A stretch of DNA of 55,412 bases. It comes from Alienimonas chondri. Lineage in GTDB: Bacteria > Planctomycetota > Planctomycetia > Planctomycetales > Planctomycetaceae. The stretch spans positions 1-55,412 of the forward strand of contig NZ_WTPX01000014.1 of NCBI RefSeq assembly GCF_013036045.1, in the 5' to 3' direction. Numbering within the stretch: the first letter of the stretch is position 1; each line of letters opens with the position of its first letter. Shown one piece after another: positions 15,958-24,264 of the stretch. The translations under genes were made by a program, and so were the position numbers. The notes under the pieces are model-generated. The model searched no databases, was not told where the DNA came from, and worked only from the letters and a program-made list of their open reading frames with translations.

Positions 15958-17493
15958 TCATTCGGGGGCTTCGGCCGGTTCGCCCGGATCCTTGCGCAGG
16001 TCGAGCCACTCCGAGTGGAACGTCTCCTCCCGGGGCTTGTCGAGGCGCTGGTAGGTGTGGGCGCCGAAATAGTCCCGTTGCGCCTGCAACAGGTTGGCCG
16101 GCAGCCGGGCCCGGCGATAGCCGTCGTAGTAGGACAGCGCCGCGGTGAACCCGGGCATCGGAATGCCGAGCTTCACGCCGGCCTGCACGACTTCGCGCCA
16201 CGCGGCCTGCGATTTGTCGATCGCGTCCTTGAAGAATTCGTCCAGCAGCAGGTTCTCGAGCTGCGGGTTCTTGTCGAACGCGGTCTTGATGTCGTCGAGG
16301 AACACGCTGCGGATGATGCACCCGCCCCGCCACATCAGCGCGATGTCGCCGTAGGCGAGATCCCAGCCAAACTCCGCGGCAGCCGCCTGCATCTGGACGT
16401 AGCCCTGTGCGTAGCTGACCAGCTTCGAGGCGTACAACGCATTGCCGACGGCGTCGATGAACGCGTCGCGGTCGCCGTCGAACTTCGTCTGGTCCGGGCC
16501 CTTCAGCACCTCTTCGGCCCGCACCCGTTCGTCCTTCTGGGCGGCGAGGCAGCGGGCGTAGACGGCTTCGGTGATGAGCGTCGTCGGCACGCCGAGGTCC
16601 AGCGCGTGCTGGGCCATCCACTTGCCGGTGCCCTTTTGCTTGGCGACGTCGAGGATCAGGTCGACCATCGCCGTACCCGTTTCCGGGTCGTGGGCGCTGA
16701 AGATGTCGCGGGTAATCTCGATCAGGTAACTGGCGAGCACGCCTTTGTTCCACGACGCGAACACGTCGTAGAGCTCGTCGTTGGACAGGCCGAGGGCTTC
16801 CTTCATCAGGAAGTACGACTCGCAGATCAACTGCATGTCGCCGTACTCGATGCCGTTGTGCACCATCTTGACGTAGTGCCCGCTGCCGGCGGGGCCGACC
16901 CACTCGCAGCAGGGGATGTCGGCGTTCGGGCCGACCTTCGCGGCGATGTCCTGCATGATCGGTTTGACCAGCGGCCACGCCTCTTTCGAGCCGCCGGGCA
17001 TGATGCTCGGCCCCTTCAGCGCCCCCTCTTCCCCGCCGGAGACGCCGGCGCCGACGAACAGGTAACCCTCTTTCGTCAGCTCTTCGGCGCGACGGTTGGT
17101 GTCGACGAAGTAGCTGTTGCCGCCGTCGATGATCACGTCGCCCTGGTCGAGGTGCGGCTTGATCGCGTCGATCACCGCGTCCACGGCCGGACCGGCCTTC
17201 ACCATGATCATCACCTTGCGGGGCGACTTCAGGCTGGCGCACAATTCGCCGAGGTCCGCGTAACCCTTCACGCGGTCGATCGTGCCCTCATGGACCTTGT
17301 CGATGCCCTCGCCCGGCAGGCTGGCGATGAACTCGTCAGTCGTCGCGGTGGTCCGGTTGTAGACGGCCACGGAGTGGCCGTGGTTGGCCATGTTGAGGAC
17401 GAGGTTCTGCCCCATGACGGCGAGGCCGATCAGGGCGATATCGTGTTGCGGTTCGGGCATCGGGGCGCGGGCGGAATTCACTGCGGAAATCAT
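15958..17493 (-). CDS. gnd: 6-phosphogluconate dehydrogenase (decarboxylating)
   Basis: This enzyme oxidises 6-phosphogluconate to ribulose 5-phosphate and CO2 in the pentose phosphate pathway. The NADP-binding motif is GLAVMGQNLVLN, where GLAVMG is the family signature. The catalytic region reads IIDGGNSYF, GAGVSGGEEGAL and KMVHNGIEYGDMQLI, with the active-site Lys and Glu present. The C-terminus contains RGGCIIR. The product is 511 residues from ATG 17493, or 500 from ATG 17460; the second starts closer to the conserved core. It is the long, dimeric form (about 470-480 residues in E. coli). It lies 134 bases downstream of the HAD gene. Confidence 0.96.
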   Translation of the reverse strand: MISAVNSARAPMPEPQHDIALIGLAVMGQNLVLNMANHGHSVAVYNRTTATTDEFIASLPGEGIDKVHEGTIDRVKGYADLGELCASLKSPRKVMIMVKAGPAVDAVIDAIKPHLDQGDVIIDGGNSYFVDTNRRAEELTKEGYLFVGAGVSGGEEGALKGPSIMPGGSKEAWPLVKPIMQDIAAKVGPNADIPCCEWVGPAGSGHYVKMVHNGIEYGDMQLICESYFLMKEALGLSNDELYDVFASWNKGVLASYLIEITRDIFSAHDPETGTAMVDLILDVAKQKGTGKWMAQHALDLGVPTTLITEAVYARCLAAQKDERVRAEEVLKGPDQTKFDGDRDAFIDAVGNALYASKLVSYAQGYVQMQAAAAEFGWDLAYGDIALMWRGGCIIRSVFLDDIKTAFDKNPQLENLLLDEFFKDAIDKSQAAWREVVQAGVKLGIPMPGFTAALSYYDGYRRARLPANLLQAQRDYFGAHTYQRLDKPREETFHSEWLDLRKDPGEPAEAPE

Positions 17494-17627
17494 GAAACGG
17501 CGAAGTCGTCCGGGGAGGATACCGGCGACCGGCCGTCACTGCATGCGACGGTCCGCGACCGCCGCTTCGGGGGAAGCAACGTCCGCGGACCGTGCGGGTT
17601 CGATCGGCGAGGCGTTCTACGCCGCGG

Positions 17628-18524
17628 TTACTTGCCCACGCGCGGCCAGGTCGGCTCCTCGGGGAGATAGGCCTGGAACTCCGCGATCAGTTCCGCCTCG
17701 TATTCGCCGGCATAGGTGCCGCCGAGGAATCGATCGCAGCCCTCGCCGTAGAAGCGTTCCCAGCTCTCTTCCTCGTGGCCCGGGTTGATCGGGTAGAACA
17801 GCGCACCCACATGACGGGCGGCTTTCAGGTCGCCGGGGGCGTCGCCCATCATCAACACCTTGCCCTTCTCATAGCCGTAGCCGGCAGCCTGGCCGAGCGT
17901 CTCCTTCTTGCCGCCGGCCTCTTGGCCGCAGATCGCCTGCACGAACTTGGCGATGTCGTGTTCCCCCCACTCCTTCGCGAGGGCGTCGTTGGGGGTGGCG
18001 CTGCAGACGATCATATCTGCGACCGAATGCAGCTTTTGCAGGCTCTCCCGGACCATCGGGTACGGGCTGACGCCGTGGACCATGTCGTCGATGTCCCGGT
18101 TGACCTGTTCGCTCCAGACGAGGCACTGCTTGAGATCCTCATCCGGGTTGCGGTCGAGTTCCTCGATCAACGTCGGGTTTCCCAGCCGCGTTTCCCGGGC
18201 GACCCACTCGCGCAGCCCCTTCAACGCCGGCAGCTCGACCTCCCGACGGCGGACTTCGGGGCGCTCCGCCAGCAGATCGAGCACGCTCAGCAGCGCCGGG
18301 AAGCGGTTGATGCCGCGTTCCTTGCTGTAGAGATTCACGAATTCCGCGCACTCACGGCCGTACTTACTGCACGCCTGCAGACCGAACGACTTGATGATGT
18401 TCGGGATGAAGCATTCCTTGTGCTTCAGTTCCATCGTGTCGAACGCGCAGCCGTCGGAGTCGATGCCGACCAGAAAGTCTTTGGTGCGAGCGGTGAACTG
18501 CGTGTCGAGCGGGTTATCAGACAT
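17628..18524 (-). CDS. HAD-family phosphatase
   Basis: A 298-residue protein with the HAD catalytic motif I at IDSDGCAFD (D22 nucleophile, D24 acid-base) and motif IV at GDAPGDLKAA. Motif II is likely VCSATPND. Between motifs I and II lies an alpha-helical cap of about 130 residues, as in type-I capped phosphatases such as phosphoglycolate phosphatase. The substrate cannot be read from the sequence; a sugar phosphate is plausible from its position between PPi-PFK and gnd. A conserved-looking N-terminus (KDFLVGIDSDG) supports the ATG at 18524. Confidence 0.85.
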   Translation of the reverse strand: MSDNPLDTQFTARTKDFLVGIDSDGCAFDTMELKHKECFIPNIIKSFGLQACSKYGRECAEFVNLYSKERGINRFPALLSVLDLLAERPEVRRREVELPALKGLREWVARETRLGNPTLIEELDRNPDEDLKQCLVWSEQVNRDIDDMVHGVSPYPMVRESLQKLHSVADMIVCSATPNDALAKEWGEHDIAKFVQAICGQEAGGKKETLGQAAGYGYEKGKVLMMGDAPGDLKAARHVGALFYPINPGHEEESWERFYGEGCDRFLGGTYAGEYEAELIAEFQAYLPEEPTWPRVGK

Positions 18525-18653
18525 CGAACGGCGTACCTGTCATAGCCCTGGACGGGCGGGTGCGGGCGGCGGCGGGCGTGAAGTCGCCCGGTCTACCCGG
18601 GATCGTCCCCGGCATCCAGTTTCGTACCGAGCGAACCAGCGAACGAACGCCCC

Positions 18654-19421
18654 TCATCGGGCCTTTCGCCCCGTTCCGTTGCACAGGCCGTTGACGAACA
18701 GAGCGTGGTCCAGCGTGCCGCACCCGGCCCGCACGGCGGCGACGACATCCACCTTCGACGGGTCCGGCGCCAGCACCGCCTCCGGCAACCACAACCCCGG
18801 CAGCGCGGCGCTTTTCAGATAACCCCCGCCGCGACCGGGCCGCAGCGGATCGTCGTCCAAACGGAACCATTGCAGCCCGCCGCGGGCGCCGGCGAGCACG
18901 AACTCCGTCACCCCGCCCTCGCGGAGCGCGTCGATCCGATCCGACAGATCGCGTCCCCGGTCGGTCTCCGCCACGCCGATCACGACGGTCGGCGGTCCTT
19001 GGAGCCGAGGACCGGTCAGGCGATCGGCGACCTCCGCACAGCGGCCGTCGGCCGGGGCGTATAGAGCGACGTCGGCGAACAGTTCATCCCGGGACGACAG
19101 GGTGATTCGGACGTCCGTCGCCCGCACGATGCCCGGCGTCTCGACCTCGTACTGGCGTGCCCACGACTTCATCGCCCCCGTGAGTGCGGTCCTCCGGTCG
19201 GACGGCGTCACCTCGTTCAATCGCACGCAGCCGCGCAGCAACTCTGCTCTCGTCGGGCGTCCGCTCCGCGCCAGTTCCAAACGAAATCCCGCCACGCTCG
19301 CCCGGTCTCCCTCCGTAAGTCCCCGCCCCGCTCCGCTCGATCCGCCTCCGCCGGACGATGAGGCCGGCGCGGCGATCGGCGGGAGGGCGTACGTCGGCGG
19401 AGCCGACGAGCGGGTGGCCAT
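18654..19421 (-). CDS. Uma2-like (DUF820) protein with degenerate nuclease motif
   Basis: The 255-residue protein has a low-complexity Ser/Pro/Gly N-terminus and then a domain with the Uma2 (PD-(D/E)XK-like) order. Around residue 112 it reads DELFADVALY, which corresponds to the family's PDV motif. About 30 residues later VVIGVAETDRGRDLSDRI corresponds to VVEVLSPST...D...K. The Glu of that second motif is Gly here. The closing segment LKSAALPGLWLPEAVLAPD matches the family's usual ending. Loss of a metal ligand suggests it may not cut DNA. It starts 13 bases after the PPi-PFK stop, so the two are probably co-transcribed. Confidence 0.55.
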   Translation of the reverse strand: MATRSSAPPTYALPPIAAPASSSGGGGSSGAGRGLTEGDRASVAGFRLELARSGRPTRAELLRGCVRLNEVTPSDRRTALTGAMKSWARQYEVETPGIVRATDVRITLSSRDELFADVALYAPADGRCAEVADRLTGPRLQGPPTVVIGVAETDRGRDLSDRIDALREGGVTEFVLAGARGGLQWFRLDDDPLRPGRGGGYLKSAALPGLWLPEAVLAPDPSKVDVVAAVRAGCGTLDHALFVNGLCNGTGRKAR

Positions 19422-19434
19422 CAGGGGCGCTCCG

Positions 19435-20748
19435 TCAGGACGGGGAGGACTGGCGGTCTGCTTGGGGGACGTAGGCGTCGAGCTTCTGGTCCGCGAACTT
19501 GCGGGCCAGCTTGGCGAAGCGGATGCGGCCGTCGATCATCGGCACGCTCGGATTGCCGTCGCCGATCAGCGGGCGAACGTACTTCAGAAACTCGTCCGTC
19601 ACGTCCGTGCCGTCTTCGCTGATCCACTCGGACGGGAAATGCCGCTCGCTGTTGGCGACCTCGCTCAGCGGGGCTTTGTCGTAGCGAACGCTGTAGTTCT
19701 CGCGATCGGTGCGCAGAATCGTGCTCATGTAACCGTGCTCGCCGGCGGCGGCCAGCAGGGCGGCTTTCTCGCCGGCCCGGTAGCTCTCCGCGAGGTCCAC
19801 CGTGCTGGCGTGGAAGATGCTGTGCCGCTGATCGGTGCCGGGCACGTTGCAGCGGGCATTCCCCTTCACCGGCAGTCCCTTGTCGTTCAGCGCGTTCGTC
19901 AGCATCTGGGCGACGGTGATCTTGGAACTGCTGAACGTCGGGTGCCCGAAGCTGTCCCGCACGATGAACTCCTCCGGGATCTCCAGCCCTTCGATGTTCA
20001 GTCCCTCGGAGACCACCACGATCGCCCGGCCGTGCTCCTTGCAGGTCGCGGCGATCTGCTCGTGGATCTGCTCGATCGTGACCTTGCGCTCGGCCAGATA
20101 GATCAGCAGCGGCATCTCGCGATTCGGGTCCGCCAGCCGGGCGGCGGCGGGGATGTAGCCGATCTTCCGGCCCATCGCCTGACAGACCACCACCGGGTCC
20201 GCCGGAGAGGAGCCCATGTTCTCCTCGTTGACCTGCTGAATGTAGTTCGACCAATACCGCGCCGTGCTGCCGTAGCCGGGCGTGTGGTCGATCAGTTGGA
20301 ATTCGCTGTCGCCGACGTCGTTGTCGATCGTCTTCGGTCCGCCCAGCCCGCAAACGTCGAGCCCCCGCTCCCGAGCGAGGTTCGCCACCTTGTTGGCGGT
20401 GTCCATCGAGTCGTTGCCGCCGATGTACACGAAGTAACCGATGTCGTGCGCCTTGAAGATTTCCATCACGCGGTCGAAATCTTCGTTCTGCCAGTCCTTC
20501 AATTTATAGCGGCAGGTGCCGATCGCCCCGGCGGCGGGGGTGGTGCCCAGCAGCGAGATTTCTTCCGGGCACTGAGCGGTCAGGTCGATCAGCTCCTCTT
20601 TCAGGACCCCTTCGATGCCGTGATGACCGGCGTAGACCGTGCCGATGTCGTCCAGGTGACGGGCCGTTTCGACCACGCCGCGAACGGTGTTGTTGATCAC
20701 GGCGGACGGGCCGCCGGACTGGGCGACGATCAGATTCCGAGCAGGCAT
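19435..20748 (-). CDS. pfp: PPi-type 6-phosphofructokinase
   Basis: It phosphorylates fructose 6-phosphate, here most likely with pyrophosphate, making the step reversible. I chose the ATG at 20748 (MPARNLIVAQSGGPSAVIN) over an upstream TTG; this gives 437 residues. The phosphoryl-donor site reads YIGGNDSMDT, where ATP enzymes have GGDGS. The catalytic loop is GPKTIDNDV; Lys in PKTIDND is typical of PPi enzymes. The substrate motif MGRKIGYIPAAAR is present. PPi-dependent PFKs are common in Planctomycetota. It lies between the STN-repeat gene (upstream) and the Uma2-like gene. Confidence 0.9.
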   Translation of the reverse strand: MPARNLIVAQSGGPSAVINNTVRGVVETARHLDDIGTVYAGHHGIEGVLKEELIDLTAQCPEEISLLGTTPAAGAIGTCRYKLKDWQNEDFDRVMEIFKAHDIGYFVYIGGNDSMDTANKVANLARERGLDVCGLGGPKTIDNDVGDSEFQLIDHTPGYGSTARYWSNYIQQVNEENMGSSPADPVVVCQAMGRKIGYIPAAARLADPNREMPLLIYLAERKVTIEQIHEQIAATCKEHGRAIVVVSEGLNIEGLEIPEEFIVRDSFGHPTFSSSKITVAQMLTNALNDKGLPVKGNARCNVPGTDQRHSIFHASTVDLAESYRAGEKAALLAAAGEHGYMSTILRTDRENYSVRYDKAPLSEVANSERHFPSEWISEDGTDVTDEFLKYVRPLIGDGNPSVPMIDGRIRFAKLARKFADQKLDAYVPQADRQSSPS

Positions 20749-20835
20749 AGGCGAAGCAGACGGGAGCGACAACGACGGACGGGCGAACGAAACCCGATGC
20801 TACCGTGCGACGAGCGATCGCTCCACGGATCGGCA

Positions 20836-20906
20836 TAGGGTCCGCTCCGCGGACCGCTCTCGCGACATGCCGCGGTCGTTCCGAACGGTCCGCACAGCGG
20901 ACCCTA
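20836..20906. repeat. REP-like element: two GGTCCGC hairpins
   Basis: GGTCCGC-TCC-GCGGACC (20839-20855) and GGTCCGC-ACA-GCGGACC (20887-20903) are two perfect 7-bp hairpins, and the whole TAGGGTCCGCT...AGCGGACCCTA unit is itself an inverted repeat. The last bases overlap the stop codon (TAG, 20904-20906) of the STN-repeat gene. The form is that of a dispersed intergenic palindromic repeat. Confidence 0.7.
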
Positions 20907-21887
20907 CGAGGCCGGCTCCAGCGTCACGGTCGTGCCCTCCCAACGGAACGCGATCCCGGCAGGTTCGAACAGCGCGGTGAAGAACGTGTCGGCGTCGGCG
21001 TCCGTCACGTCGATCGAGACGCGCGTCTCCAGGCCGCCCTCCTCCCCGCCGAGCGCACGCGGGTCGTATTCGAATCGCACGCCGTTCACGGCTTCCATGA
21101 TTCGCCGCACGCTCGCCCCCTCCACGGCGAGGGTGAACGTCCGCCGATCCAGCGGCACGCCCCCGCCCTCGCCCATCGCTGCCCCGTCGCCGGGAAGACG
21201 GGCCGCGAAGGCGGTCAGCGGGGGGGCCGGATCGGGCGAGAAGCCGTCCGCGAGGGGTTCGATCGTCACACCGGTGCGGTCGTCGGACCAGACGAAGGTC
21301 AGGTTGAACGGGGCGAGAATCGCGGCGAGCGCGGCGGGGGCGTCGGCGGCCGGCAGACGCCCCGCGGGCCAGAGGTCGTGCGGCACGGCGTCCGCGTTCT
21401 CGACGGCGAGGCCGAACTGAGCGGCGACGTCGTCCAGAATCGCCCGCGGCGGCGTCAGGTCGCCCCAAACGACGTTCTGCTCCGCGAGCGCGCGCTCGCG
21501 CGGTTCCCTCCGCACGCCGCGGGTCGGCCCGAGTTCCTCGCGTCGCTCCGCGGCGATCTTCAACGCATTCGCGCATACCGCCGGCGGAGCGACGTACACT
21601 GCCCCACCCAGCGCCACCGCCGCGGCGTTTCCCTGCCCGACCACGTCGGCCAACGCTTCCGCGGCCGTGAGGTCGGCCTCGTCCAGCGACACCGGCGTCG
21701 TCGGGTCGACGCCGCGCACGAACATGACCGCCGCCCCGTTCGCGTCCGCCACCCGGTTCACCGCCCGCCGCAGCGGGACGTCGTCGAACCGCACGCCCGG
21801 CACAACCTTCGCCAGCGCCGTCGGCAGCGGTTCTAGTTCATTCCCCGGGAGTTGGGTCAGGCAGGCGATAAATAGCAGGGCGGGCAC
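20904..21887 (-). CDS. Secreted protein with three STN-like (secretin/TonB short N-terminal) modules
   Basis: The GTG at 21887 has GAGGA five to six bases upstream, overlapping the stop of the previous gene, so I chose it. The 327-residue product starts with a short hydrophobic run (PALLFIACL), a likely signal. Three repeats of the STN-type beta-alpha-beta pattern follow: VRFDDVPLRRAVNRVADANG near residue 30, a second near 155-210 (AILDDVAAQFGLAV), and a third near 260-325 (LAVEGASVRRIMEAVNGVRF). STN modules bind partners in secretins and TonB receptors. There is no secretin channel domain. Role unknown. It follows the small membrane-protein gene by eight bases. Confidence 0.65.
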   Translation of the reverse strand: MPALLFIACLTQLPGNELEPLPTALAKVVPGVRFDDVPLRRAVNRVADANGAAVMFVRGVDPTTPVSLDEADLTAAEALADVVGQGNAAAVALGGAVYVAPPAVCANALKIAAERREELGPTRGVRREPRERALAEQNVVWGDLTPPRAILDDVAAQFGLAVENADAVPHDLWPAGRLPAADAPAALAAILAPFNLTFVWSDDRTGVTIEPLADGFSPDPAPPLTAFAARLPGDGAAMGEGGGVPLDRRTFTLAVEGASVRRIMEAVNGVRFEYDPRALGGEEGGLETRVSIDVTDADADTFFTALFEPAGIAFRWEGTTVTLEPAS

Positions 21888-21895
21888 GATGATCC

Positions 21896-22294
21896 TCAGA
21901 GCGGGCCGATTTGAGTGGGGAAGACCAGCACCGAGAGCGCCGCGTAGGCCATCGTCGGCAGCAATCCCAGCAGGAACAGCCCCCAGCGAATCGCCCGGTG
22001 CCGCAGACCGAGCCAGTCGAGGTAACTCTCGACCGCCGGCCCGGCGAAGAACAGGACGTTGACCAGCAGAACCCCCGCGAAGACGTTCCCCCAGAACGCC
22101 GGTGCGGCGTAGGTCTCCGGCCCGCACAACAGCGCCAGCGGACTGCACAGTCCGGCGAGGACCAGGTTGAACACGATTCGCAGCCGCTCCCAACTCAGGA
22201 AGATCGCCTTCAACTCGGCCTGACCGAACTTCGCGGCACCGTCTGCGGGAGCGATGGGGTCGGCGCTCAGTTCAGCGGTCGTCTCGGGCGGCAT
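21896..22294 (-). CDS. Small polytopic membrane protein
   Basis: A 132-residue protein with about 35 polar residues (FGQAELKAIFLSWERLRIVFN) followed by three or four membrane helices (LVLAGLCSPLALLCG, NVFAGVLLVNVLFFAGP, and GLFLLGLLPTMAYAALSVLV). No catalytic motif is visible and I recognise no characterised family. Its stop codon lies in the ribosome-binding site of the STN-repeat gene, eight bases before that start. Translational coupling suggests that the two products work together, perhaps as a membrane anchor and an external domain. Confidence 0.75.
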   Translation of the reverse strand: MPPETTAELSADPIAPADGAAKFGQAELKAIFLSWERLRIVFNLVLAGLCSPLALLCGPETYAAPAFWGNVFAGVLLVNVLFFAGPAVESYLDWLGLRHRAIRWGLFLLGLLPTMAYAALSVLVFPTQIGPL

Positions 22295-22390
22295 GCGGGA
22301 ACGGCGGCGGTCGGATCGGAACCGCTTTAGGATACCAGATGACGCCGGCGCCCCGTCGCGTTCACTCCGATCTCGCTTCGCCCCGCCCCC

Positions 22391-24226
22391 ATGCCCGCTG
22401 CCGGATCTCCCGACATCCCGTCAGAGTCGAAAGCGGGGAAACGGGTTCGTCGCGTGGGCATCGACCTGGGGACGACGTTCAGTTCGCTGGCGGTGCTGGA
22501 TAAGCACGGAAACCCGGTCAGCGTACCGAACGCGGCCGGCGAACTGGCGACGCCGTCCGTCGTGCTGTTCGAACCCGGCGGGAAGGTCGTCGTCGGCACC
22601 GAAGCCGCCCGCCGGGCCGTCAGCGACGGGGGTCGCGTCGTCCAACAGGCGAAGCGGTTCCTCTCCGAGCCGGGGAAACGTTGGGAGATCGGCGACCGCA
22701 AGGTCACGCCCACGGAGGTCAGCGCCCTGATCCTCCGTGAACTGCTGCGCTCGGCCCGCGCGCGGTTCGGCGAGTTGGACGAGGCGGTCGTCACGGTCCC
22801 GGTGCAGTTCGGCGACGCCGAGCGCCGCCGCACCGTCGTCGCGGCGAAGTCCGCGGGGCTGAAGCGGGTCACGCTGATCGACGAACCCGTCGCGGCAGCC
22901 CTCGATCACATCCTCGCCGGCCCGAACGCCGAGGAGGGCGGGCTGTGGTTTACCGAACTCGCCGACGAAACCACCGTGCTGGTGTTCGACCTCGGCGGCG
23001 GCACCCTGGACTTAGCCGTCGTCGAATACGGAGCGAACGGAGTGAAAGTGCGGGCCGCGGGCGGGGACCCGAAGTTGGGCGGCGTGGACTTCACCGCCGC
23101 GATCGCGGACGCCCTCGCGGGCCAGTTCGCCCGGGAGAACGCGGACCTCGACATCCTCGCCGATCCCCGCGACGACGTGGATTCCGAACAGGCGCTGATG
23201 AACGAAGCGGAGGACGTAAAGCGCTCGCTGTCCGTCCGCGAAGCGACGCAGATCAACATCGTCCACGCCGGGCGCCGCAAAAGTTATAAGGTCGAACGCG
23301 ACCAACTGAACGCCCTCACCGCCCATCTCGTCAAGCGGGCCGAGGAGCAGGTGACGGCCCTCATTCGCGAGCACACCAAGGGCTGGGGCGAGATCGACGC
23401 GGTCCTGCTGACCGGCGGATCGACCCGCATCCCCGCCGTGCGGGCGATGCTGAAGCGGTTGGCGGGCACGACCCCCAGCACGGAACTCTCGCCGGATCAA
23501 TCGGTCGCGCACGGCGCCTGCCTGTACGCGGGGCTACTGGCGCAAGACGAGGCATTCGCGAAGAACCTGCTCGGCGATCGGGCGGACGACGGCGAGTGGC
23601 AGGACAAGCTCTCGAAAGCCGTCCCCACCCAGCGAACCGGCCGGGGGCTGGGCATCCTGGTCCGTCAGGCGAAAACCAACGCCCACGTTCCCCACTACCT
23701 CATCCCGCCGAACAGCGCGATCCCGGCCTCCGCGACGCAGGTCTACGGCACGGTGCGGCCGGGCCAGCAGCGGGTGCGATTGCGAGTCGTGCAGGCCGGC
23801 CCCACGCCGGAGGCGCCCCCGACGGAATTGGGCGACTGTGTCGTCGCCCCGCTGCCGGAGGGGCTCCCTGAGAACGCTCCGATCGCGGTGACCCTCTCGC
23901 TGGACGCCAGCGGGCTGGTGCACACGACCGCCGTCGAACAAACCGGCGGCGTCCGGGCCGAGGCGAAGATCGTGCCGCCGGACGTCCAACGCTCCAAAGC
24001 GAAACCCGCAGCCGCGTCGCCGAAGCCGTCGAGTCCCGGATCAAAGAGCGAGGAGATCTCGGAATCGCTCGCGGAGAAGCCGACGACCATCGGTTCTCAA
24101 CCGCCGCCGCCCGCCCCCAGCCGGACCGGCAAAGAGGCGGATGAAGGCGAGTCGGAGTTCTGGGACATCGTCGCCCCGGAGGTGAAGAAGCAGCGTCGCA
24201 AGCGGCCTGCCGGGAAACGCACCTGA
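22391..24226 (+). CDS. Hsp70-family ATPase with short, divergent substrate domain
   Basis: The 611-residue protein has a full Hsp70 nucleotide-binding domain: phosphate loop VGIDLGTTFSSLAVLD, VTVPVQFGDAERR, the VFDLGGGTLDLAVVE strand and LLTGGSTRIPAV. It differs from DnaK past residue 430. The beta-sandwich region (IPPNSAIPASATQVYGTVRPGQ) is present but short, the helical lid is missing, and a Pro/Ser/Lys-rich linker ends in a basic tail (KKQRRKRPAGKRT). No dnaJ or grpE is adjacent. It is probably one of several Hsp70 paralogues with a specialised client rather than the main DnaK. It converges on rho. Confidence 0.88.
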   Translation: MPAAGSPDIPSESKAGKRVRRVGIDLGTTFSSLAVLDKHGNPVSVPNAAGELATPSVVLFEPGGKVVVGTEAARRAVSDGGRVVQQAKRFLSEPGKRWEIGDRKVTPTEVSALILRELLRSARARFGELDEAVVTVPVQFGDAERRRTVVAAKSAGLKRVTLIDEPVAAALDHILAGPNAEEGGLWFTELADETTVLVFDLGGGTLDLAVVEYGANGVKVRAAGGDPKLGGVDFTAAIADALAGQFARENADLDILADPRDDVDSEQALMNEAEDVKRSLSVREATQINIVHAGRRKSYKVERDQLNALTAHLVKRAEEQVTALIREHTKGWGEIDAVLLTGGSTRIPAVRAMLKRLAGTTPSTELSPDQSVAHGACLYAGLLAQDEAFAKNLLGDRADDGEWQDKLSKAVPTQRTGRGLGILVRQAKTNAHVPHYLIPPNSAIPASATQVYGTVRPGQQRVRLRVVQAGPTPEAPPTELGDCVVAPLPEGLPENAPIAVTLSLDASGLVHTTAVEQTGGVRAEAKIVPPDVQRSKAKPAAASPKPSSPGSKSEEISESLAEKPTTIGSQPPPPAPSRTGKEADEGESEFWDIVAPEVKKQRRKRPAGKRT

Positions 24227-24253
24227 CGCCGAGGCTCCGCGGAGCCTCGGCGT
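24226..24253. terminator. Perfect 28-base palindrome between convergent hsp70 and rho
   Basis: ACGCCGAGGCTCCG pairs perfectly with CGGAGCCTCGGCGT, with no unpaired bases except the tight turn. It starts at the last base of the hsp70 stop codon and lies 11 bases before the rho stop. A bidirectional terminator is likely. The GGCTCCGCGGAGCC core resembles the GGTCCGC element at 20.8 kb in style. Confidence 0.75.
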
Positions 24254-24264
24254 TGCTGAAACGT

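Noticed and set aside
19435-20748. ATP-dependent phosphofructokinase
   Set aside because: The donor site is GGNDS and the loop PKTIDNDV; ATP enzymes have GGDGS and usually PGTIDND.
22391-24226. The main chaperone DnaK
   Set aside because: The lid is missing, the substrate domain is short, and grpE/dnaJ are not adjacent.
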